The notes under the pieces: generated by a model
What the model saw: only the letters and a program-made list of their open reading frames with translations
Database searches by the model: none
What the model was told of the DNA's origin: nothing
DNA from: Sternotherus odoratus
Taxonomy: Eukaryota; Chordata; Testudines; Kinosternidae
Length of the DNA: 64,000 bases
Assembly: GCA_032164245.1 (NCBI GenBank)
Contig: JAVMKO010000005.1
Span: 59,009,442 to 59,073,441, forward strand
Direction of reading: 5' to 3'
In this document: positions 57,715-64,000 of the stretch, in pieces
How positions within the stretch are numbered: the stretch's first letter is position 1
Layout of the letters: each line of letters opens with the position of its first letter
Translations under genes and position numbers: made by a program

Positions 57715-58480
57715 TGAGCTATTGCAATGTGTAAAGTAAATATGACCTTGTCACAGTTAGTAGATGAACTGCACCTCTGATGTCTCCTAGTCTTGTGGAG
57801 GTCACCCATTTCCAGGTCACAGCCTCTAGCCATCACCTGGCTCAGAGCGGAATCCCCTGATTCTCCCATGCCCTCGGTTGAAATCCCCATGTACATATCA
57901 TGATTACCTAGCAGGGCTGACTTAGGCTCATACCCTGCAGTTGCATTACCTCCAGGGCAATGACAATAGTAACCAGTCACCAAGCAGCTCCTTAAAGCAA
58001 AGAATAATTATTTAGAACAAAAGCATTTAAGAGAAAACAGATCTTAAAACAACTAAACCCACCACTCTAGTTTACCAGGTGTTTAACCATCTTCCACACT
58101 GGCATTCTAGGAGCATTGTTCTCTATAGACTCTTCCACAGAGCTGCTCTCTTTCTCAGCTTGTCAAAGCTCACTGAGGCTTGCTGGACACCCCCTAGCAA
58201 CTCACCCCCATTAAACAGGATTCAGTGTACTTTTAAACTCTTTAGAGCCCTTTGAGCTGGCCCCTCCTAATAGTGGCAAAGTAAGATTTACAACTGGAGA
58301 GAAGGTGTTTCAAGCTAGCAAACCGGACCCGTTGTATTTCTTGATTATGCTTAAATGTTTTTAACTGGGAAGCCATTTTGTTGCTTCCCTGCTTGTTGTT
58401 CCCAGAGTCCCCTATTAAGCTAGATTGATGCATTCATGCAGGAAAGTCACAGACAGTGTTCATAAAATTGTTACATGTTA
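57715..58480. repeat. Probable LTR-family fragment
   Basis: A run of blocks I recall together in turtle repeats: CAGATCTTAAAACAACTAAA, CCACTCTAGTTTACCAGGTG, ACTGGGAAGCCATTTTGTTG and GGAAAGTCACAGACAG, ending near AATTGTTACA. Ends not fixed. Confidence 0.45.
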
Positions 58481-59099
58481 GTATTTGTGACATTATTATA
58501 GATTATTACATAGCCACTCCGCTTCTGTTAAAGGCCCTGTATTAACATAAATAGAGCAAACAAATAGTTCCTTAGGTTGTTCACTGGACAAAGCCCTTTG
58601 GACCCTAATTAAAGTGAATTTTAGGAAAGAATGACAATGGAAAAGGATAAAAAAATTCAAGTGAAGAAGATAATCCTACTGCAATATGTTAATGGATTTT
58701 CCTTAGATAATAGCTAGTCAGTAATTAATGTGCTTCCTAATTTAATCCTCATTTTGGCTTAATCTCCATTATTGCCATTAATAATGCCTTCTAGTAAGAT
58801 TTCCAACGTATTGACATTAATCCGTGGTAAATTATAGTGAAATTCCTGCAGAACATGCATGTTAATACTAGACTAGCTTATAATGGATGTTGTGGAAAGA
58901 TGAAATGTTTCCATATTCTAAAACCTTGTAACAAATAGAGATGTAAGAAGTCCTGTGTAGTTGTAACACAGAGCAGTGTTGAGACTAACCTGTTTTTTAC
59001 CCATTGTGAAGGGAACTTAATCAGATGCCTTACTTATCTTTAAACCTCTGGTTAGTCACAGAGAAGAATAAAAGAGGAATGTGAGATATATTAAGGTCT

Positions 59100-59176
59100 A
59101 GATAATACTAAGTCCTGCCATGAGTGCAGGATACTGGACTAGATGAACTCCTAGGGTCCCTTCAAGTTCTATGATT
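59100..59176 (+). mobile_element. CR1 LINE 3' end
   Basis: ACTGGACTAGATGAACTCCT followed by AGGGTCCCTTCAAGTTCTAT and GATTAT is the 3' terminus of CR1 in sense orientation. Confidence 0.8.
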
Positions 59177-59334
59177 ATCTGGCTTTACATTTAATTTTGA
59201 TACAAATTTAATACTCATGGAATGTGCTGCTGGATTGGCAGCTTTGAGACTGCAGAACAGGCGCCACACAGATAATAGTGATGATGGCTTTCCAGTCAAT
59301 GGGCAGCAGGCAGGATCTGCACTTACCATCCTTA

Positions 59335-59448
59335 ACAAAAAGAACAAGGACTACTTGTGGCACCTTAGAGAGTAACAAATTTACACAAGTACTCCTCGTT
59401 CTTTTTGCAGATACAGAGCAACATGGCTGCTACTCTGAAACCATCCCT
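59335..59448. repeat. Inverted pair of Cry-type SINE fragments
   Basis: First arm (+): AAAAAGAACAAGGACTACTTG with GGCACCTTAGAGAGTAAC. Second arm (-): ACAAGTACTCCTCGTTCTTT with CAGATACAGAGCAACATGGC. The arms pair as a hairpin in RET intron 6. Confidence 0.85.
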
Positions 59449-60439
59449 AACAAGTAGAGGGTACTTCAGTCATTGGTCTCTATACTAAGAGTGTCAACCA
59501 TGGGCCAGACTGTGGTGGTTGTCTTTATTTATGGTGATTGTTCCTATTCGTTTGATGCTTGAGGTTTTCCTGTTTAGTCTTGCAGACTCTAATGTGTGGG
59601 AAACTTGCATGCAAATGCTGTTGCCCTTCTGGTGCTTTTTGTAAAGAAGCACAATCCTTTTAGTGTTACGTTGGCTTTTGTGGTGCCAGATTGTGAACCT
59701 CTTACTCTCAACGGTGTGCATTTACTCTCACTAGCAGCTCCGTAAAAGCAATGGGGCTATTACATGTATCTGAATATTGACCAAGCTACTCCTAAATCCA
59801 GCAACTTTATTTTCTGTGGCTCTAGCTTCAGCTTATCTCTGTTAAAAATCACTGTTTCCAAGCATAACAAATCAGTACATAAAGGCAAAGTGTGGAAGCC
59901 GCAGATTTTCCATTGTGTTGAGACCATTGAACATTCTGCTTTTTAAATGGTATTCGCCTTTCTAATCTCAGCAGCTTCATTTCCTGATATGTAACAGTCT
60001 CGTTTCACTGGATGGCAGTAGTAAGAGGGAAATGTTCCTGAGATAAAGAGCTCTATGTCTGTGGAAGCTGTGTCTATCTGTGCTTGCTGAATTCTAATTC
60101 CCAAAGAGATTCTGTTCTGAGGTTTAACGGGTGGGATGAAATCAAAGCCAGAATGGGAGTGTCTTTCTCAGTCAAGGATCACTTCTGAGAGGTGGATTTG
60201 AAGGTTCAGTGTGGTCTGAAATCAGCCCAACTTGGTGCTAATAGCTTAGTACCTAGAGAATGGCACTCCATGTCATCTAAGCATTATGCAGAATTAACCT
60301 TCTGGCTAATGCCATTTGTCCATTTTAGCAGCCAAATGAATGGAGTAACAGGAGCATGACCTGACGGAACCTGTGCACCACACTTAGCTCTTCAAAAGGA
60401 CTTTATAGCCTCATTTACTCAGACCAACGATGAAAAATA

Positions 60440-60520
60440 TAGGCTGAGATTTTCAAAGGGGTCTCTGGCACTTGGGTACCCAACTCCGACTGAAATTCAA
60501 TGGAAAGGGGCACCATAATC
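60440..60520. repeat. Copy of dispersed near-palindromic family
   Basis: GAGATTTTCAAAGGGGTCTC, then GGGTACCCAACTCCGACTGA and AATTCAATGGAAAGG: one arm and the core of the family. Confidence 0.6.
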
Positions 60521-62604
60521 CATTACCAAAACCTTCCTAATATTACCTGTCTTGTACCTCTCTAATTAATTAATTTCTCCCTTCCCATCATTTCTGAAAA
60601 CCACAATATTTGTGTCTTAATTAGTGGCCTCTCTTTTAACACCATCCAGCTCCTTGCCTGAATACTGCTCTGATATTGGGTCACATTACTGCTGATTACC
60701 AAAATATTTTCTGAGTAGGTAGCAGCATTCCCCTTAAGTCAGGAGCACTGTCTGTTTCTGCCTGAGTCCAGTGGAGCTGCACTGCATTATGTCTAAGGTC
60801 ACCAATGTTTCCATTAGACTAATTTTTATAGTGGTGTAATCCTGGGGCAGTAACACCTGGGAAAGAACCATGGAGATAGAAACAGCTTCTTTTTCTTTGT
60901 CAAAGTACCCCAGGAGCCCTTCTATTGCTTCCTCTCTGTATGGTACAGAGGAGAGCAAAACCGCTGTGGGGCTGCACTGAGGGAAGCCTGGCTGTGAAGG
61001 ATGCTTCTCCATCCCCTAATGATCTGTGCAGCCATTCCCATCCCCTTAACAGGAAATCTCTATGGCTGACAGGCTGTGTGGAGAACATGAGAAGAGCTTG
61101 ATGGGAGAGAAACAAACTGGGAACACCCACTGTTCCCTCCTACACAGGCTGGAGTCCATATAAAAACTGTGGTTAATGCTGTTTGGAGCGGCTTTAATTT
61201 TCCCCTGCTGTGTTCTGGAGCCTCGGTGGTAGGGGCTGCAGAGCTAAGTTTTGTGGCATTACAACATGACATCTGCTGTGCTGTCATTGCTAAGAGACTT
61301 GGTTCTAGAAGGGGACTGGAGGGACCTAAAGCTACCTTGTTCCCAGCCAGGGATTTGAGAGCAATTTCGGCCTTAACTCTTTTTACCTCCACCCCCTGCT
61401 TGTTTACTTGCCAGTTCCATGGCGAAGAGAAGGCAGCCCACATCATACGCAGCCTAACTTTTGGAATGTTTTATTCCCCCCTGTGCATTCTTCTGCCAAA
61501 AAGCAACATATGGCCCTAAGTGATCGGCCAGTGACATGAATGGAAATAAAGAGACGTAAAAGCAGTTAAATGGAACCTTCCTATAATAAGATGCACTCCT
61601 AGAATTGCTTGAGCTTTCTCATGAATCTGAATCCAAGAATTACATTTCACTTCAGAAAATGCATTTACTTAGATTTATTTAAAAAATGCTAGCAGCAGCA
61701 TTAATGTGTGTGTCCTGGGCACACCTGGCATAACTTTAAAGTACATCTGAAGTATTTTAAATTTAAGATGGCCCACCACAACTCTCCCTCCACCCTTACC
61801 ATTTCAGTTCTCCCCATAAACAAAGCAAATGCTGTATTGGTCCTGATTCAAATCTCATTAAAATCAATGGAAAGACTTAGATGGGTTTTGAATGAGGTAC
61901 TATATGAATTAGACAGGACATAAGGATTTACATTCCGGTGATAAATAGTTTCAGGATGTAGAATGGTCTATAGGGTACATACTACTCCAGGCAGAAACTC
62001 CAACAGCAATAATCCTCTCCCTGTTTTCATTATAAATGACAATGCTTAACTACCACCAGCAAATTGCAAAATACAAGGGCCTTCTTTCTTTAGAGACTTT
62101 TGGATGCTTCTGTTGGCCAGAAACTTCTGACTGTAAAATTGTGTCACTCATATCTAAGCAGCGAATAATTAGAACATTAGAATAATTCTTGTGTAATTGC
62201 TTTCCATTAACTTTCTGTCTTCCTTCATTAGGAATGTCATCTCTTCGTTTTTTGGACTAATTACTCCATTGTCTTTATTGCACAATTTTTTTTTACTTTG
62301 TCTAATTTGAAGTTTCAACCTCTTGAGAATGGAGTTTGAGGTTATACAACTTTCAGAAACTTTAGCGTTTTCTTAAAATAAAATAAAAAAGAAAAGAAAA
62401 GGTTACTTGTTGCCTTCCAATGAATATATTGCCCTGAGGTCAGATAACTTATTTCCATAATCTTTCTCCTGAGTGGTAGAAAATGTGGCCTTTTAACTCT
62501 TCCTTCCTTCTTTCCTTGATTGATTGTTGTTCTTAGGGACTCCTAGTGAGATTAAGGCTCCTTTGTTCTAAGGCATCCTTGCAAACACATACAACCCCTG
62601 AGAT

Positions 62605-62775
62605 AAAAAGCTTGCAATCTAAATAGGCAGACGAAAGGTGGGAGGGGAAACAGAGCAGTGAAGTGACTTGACTCGAGCCATGCAGCAAGTTAGTTGCAGA
62701 GTTGGGAATAAATCCAGGTTTTTTGAGTCGCATTCCAATATCCTGTCCAGTGGACCACACAGCCCTGTGTGAAAG
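62605..62775 (-). repeat. MIR-like ancient SINE
   Basis: The reverse complement shows ACCTGGATTTATTCCCAACT, TAACTTGCTGCATGGCTCGA and CACTTCACTGCTCTGTTTCC, the MIR order. It lies in RET intron 6. Confidence 0.65.
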
Positions 62776-63768
62776 GGTCTCCGTTTTGTGCACACTGTAG
62801 GGTTTTCACATGCACTTATTTGCTCAGATATACAGCAGGGACATTTGTCAAGCCTGACTTTGAAATAGAAACTTCATTATATCTCCTGGGAGCTCTGATT
62901 GCAAACATTGTTTTATTTGGCTTCGTTCTAAAAGAGTCCAATAGAAAAGGAATAAAAAAATGTTTTTTGGCAACACTGCAATTTTCTAAACCAAAACGAA
63001 GTCATCTGGAAAATATAATAATAATTATGCTGATTCTGCTGCAATTTTAGTGTGTGTGAGCCATACTTTAAGTTCTTAAGTCATCCATAAAGTCATCACA
63101 GTTTAGGAGAGTGATGAAAAAAAAGTCTCCATGAAGTTTCCACTAGGGATTGGCAATAAAGAGAGGGGAAAGGGAAAATCTGTGATATTTTCAAAAACAG
63201 TTTTGTTTAGGGTCTTTGTTTATTTATTTCCAAGTTAGGAAAACACAAATGTCAGAATTTTGGAACCTGAAATATTTCTACTGGCCCTAGCTTGCAACAA
63301 AGAAAATAATTGGAAAACTTTACAATATTTTTCAAATTTCAAGATTAATTTTTTTTCTATCAATTTTAGTTTCCATATCATACTTCTAATACAGACAGGG
63401 CCTGATTCTTCTCTCGCTCACTCTGAGGTGTGCCCATTGACTTCATCAGCAAAACCAAGAGCACGGTCTGGTCCAGGAACTCTGTCACATGCAGTATGCT
63501 TCTGTTCATTTGTAGAAATAACATACTATTTTGAATTGAATAACTTGGCTTTGTTGGTTCTCAGAAAAGAAATGGACAGGGGTGCTTTGAGACTCTCAGA
63601 TACTATTGAAATGGGGGCCGTGTAAGAACAGTAAACAGAGAGATGCTGAATGTTGCATGTACTGAACTAGCTTTAATCACTGAGAGATTTGTAGGCAGCA
63701 CAAAATATCATTAATGATATCACTTTGTTATTGTTGTTCGTGATCTCTTTGTTGTTGTTTGAGCCTAG

Positions 63769-64000
63769 ATAGGTAAAATCTGCATCGAAAACTGCATGAA
63801 GTTCTGTGGAGTAAACATCACCTACAGGCTGCTGTCTCCCAATGCCAGCTGCTATGCTGTAGGGATACTTCAGGGCCGAGAGGACAAGTATGGAAGCCTC
63901 TATGTGAATGACTCCTCTGTGCTACTCAGACCTGAATGCAAAGAAATTCAATACACCGTTGTAGCCTCAGACAAGCAGAGTAAGAAGCATGCCAAAACCC
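63769..64000 (+). CDS. RET: RET coding exon 7, partial at window end (cadherin-like domain 4)
   Basis: Encodes cadherin-like domain 4. The frame reads IGKICIENCMKFCGVNITYRL, so the human block [21 protein letters not shown] is recognisable; further on are SLYVNDSSVLLRPECKEI and YTVVASDKQ, against human ILFVNDTKALRRPKCAEL and YMVVATDQQ. The acceptor is CCTAG at 63764-63768. The frame is open to the last base. Human exon 7 is 259 bp, so about 27 bp should lie beyond the window. Three sequons (NIT, NAS, NDS) occur. Four cysteines match the human ones and a fifth (63805-63807) is extra, leaving an odd number in this stretch. A GTAAG inside the exon (near 63979) is not taken as the donor because homology continues past it. 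The Cys-rich, transmembrane and kinase exons are downstream. Confidence 0.96.
   Translation, partial: MGKICIENCMKFCGVNITYRLLSPNASCYAVGILQGREDKYGSLYVNDSSVLLRPECKEIQYTVVASDKQSKKHAKT

Larger units (their letters stand above)
56802..63768 (+). other. RET: RET intron 6
   Basis: 6,967 bp, donor GTAAGG, acceptor CCTAG. Contains MIR-like SINEs (56965-57130 and 62605-62775), a probable LTR-family fragment (57715-58480), a CR1 3' end (59100-59176), a back-to-back SINE pair (59335-59448) and a palindromic-family copy (60440-60520). No coding sequence was found in 60521-62600 or 62776-63768. Confidence 0.85.

Noticed and set aside
63975..63985. GTAAG inside RET exon 7 as a splice donor
   Set aside because: Alignment with human RET continues beyond it and the exon would be about 50 bp shorter than in human.

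Overview
The window is vertebrate nuclear DNA, most likely from a cryptodiran (hidden-neck) turtle. The evidence is the repeat content: several copies of the tRNA-headed SINE carrying AGCCGTGTTAGTCTG, CR1 LINE fragments of the turtle type, solo LTRs, and many short terminal-inverted-repeat transposons seen in turtle genomes. Ancient MIR-like SINEs shared by amniotes are also present. Repeat families are named from memory of their consensus sequences, without a database search.

One protein-coding gene is supported: RET, the receptor tyrosine kinase for GDNF-family ligands, on the + strand. Six consecutive coding exons (human numbering 2-7) lie at 48872-49123, 50651-50944, 51268-51509, 55258-55459, 56602-56801 and 63769-64000. 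The last runs off the window. They encode the four cadherin-like domains of the extracellular region, except the signal peptide (exon 1, not found) and the end of domain 4. All splice sites are AG/GT and the phases join correctly (1, 1, 0, 1, 0). Exons 4 and 6 have exactly the human lengths as I remember them (242 and 200 bp).

Positions 1-48871 are taken to be RET intron 1, or intron 1 plus upstream DNA. No exon 1 or promoter CpG island was recognised; every GC-rich block there is a repeat. Main landmarks: a GC-rich proline-coding repeat (1.9-3.8 kb); a MITE with a CR1 insert (5.8-6.7 kb); LTR-like units at 9.3, 14.9, 18.0 and 22.9 kb; a three-level nested insertion (22.6-23.9 kb); a hAT-like mini-element inside another MITE (27.8-28.0 kb); a 232-bp direct duplication whose second copy carries a 344-bp hairpin MITE (38.2 and 39.4 kb); a G/C strand-switching minisatellite (41.5-43.1 kb); and a 46-bp minisatellite in an LTR-like unit (47.0-48.3 kb).

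Positions 48872-64000 are the RET exon cluster. Intron 4 contains a G-rich minisatellite and a processed-looking repeat; intron 2 holds a Cry-type SINE and a hAT-like MITE; introns 4, 5 and 6 hold MIR-like and other repeats. No RNA genes, CRISPR arrays or novel multigene system were seen. The points most worth a second look are the RET cysteine pattern, the datable insertion with its preserved empty site, the nested insertions and the unusual minisatellites.
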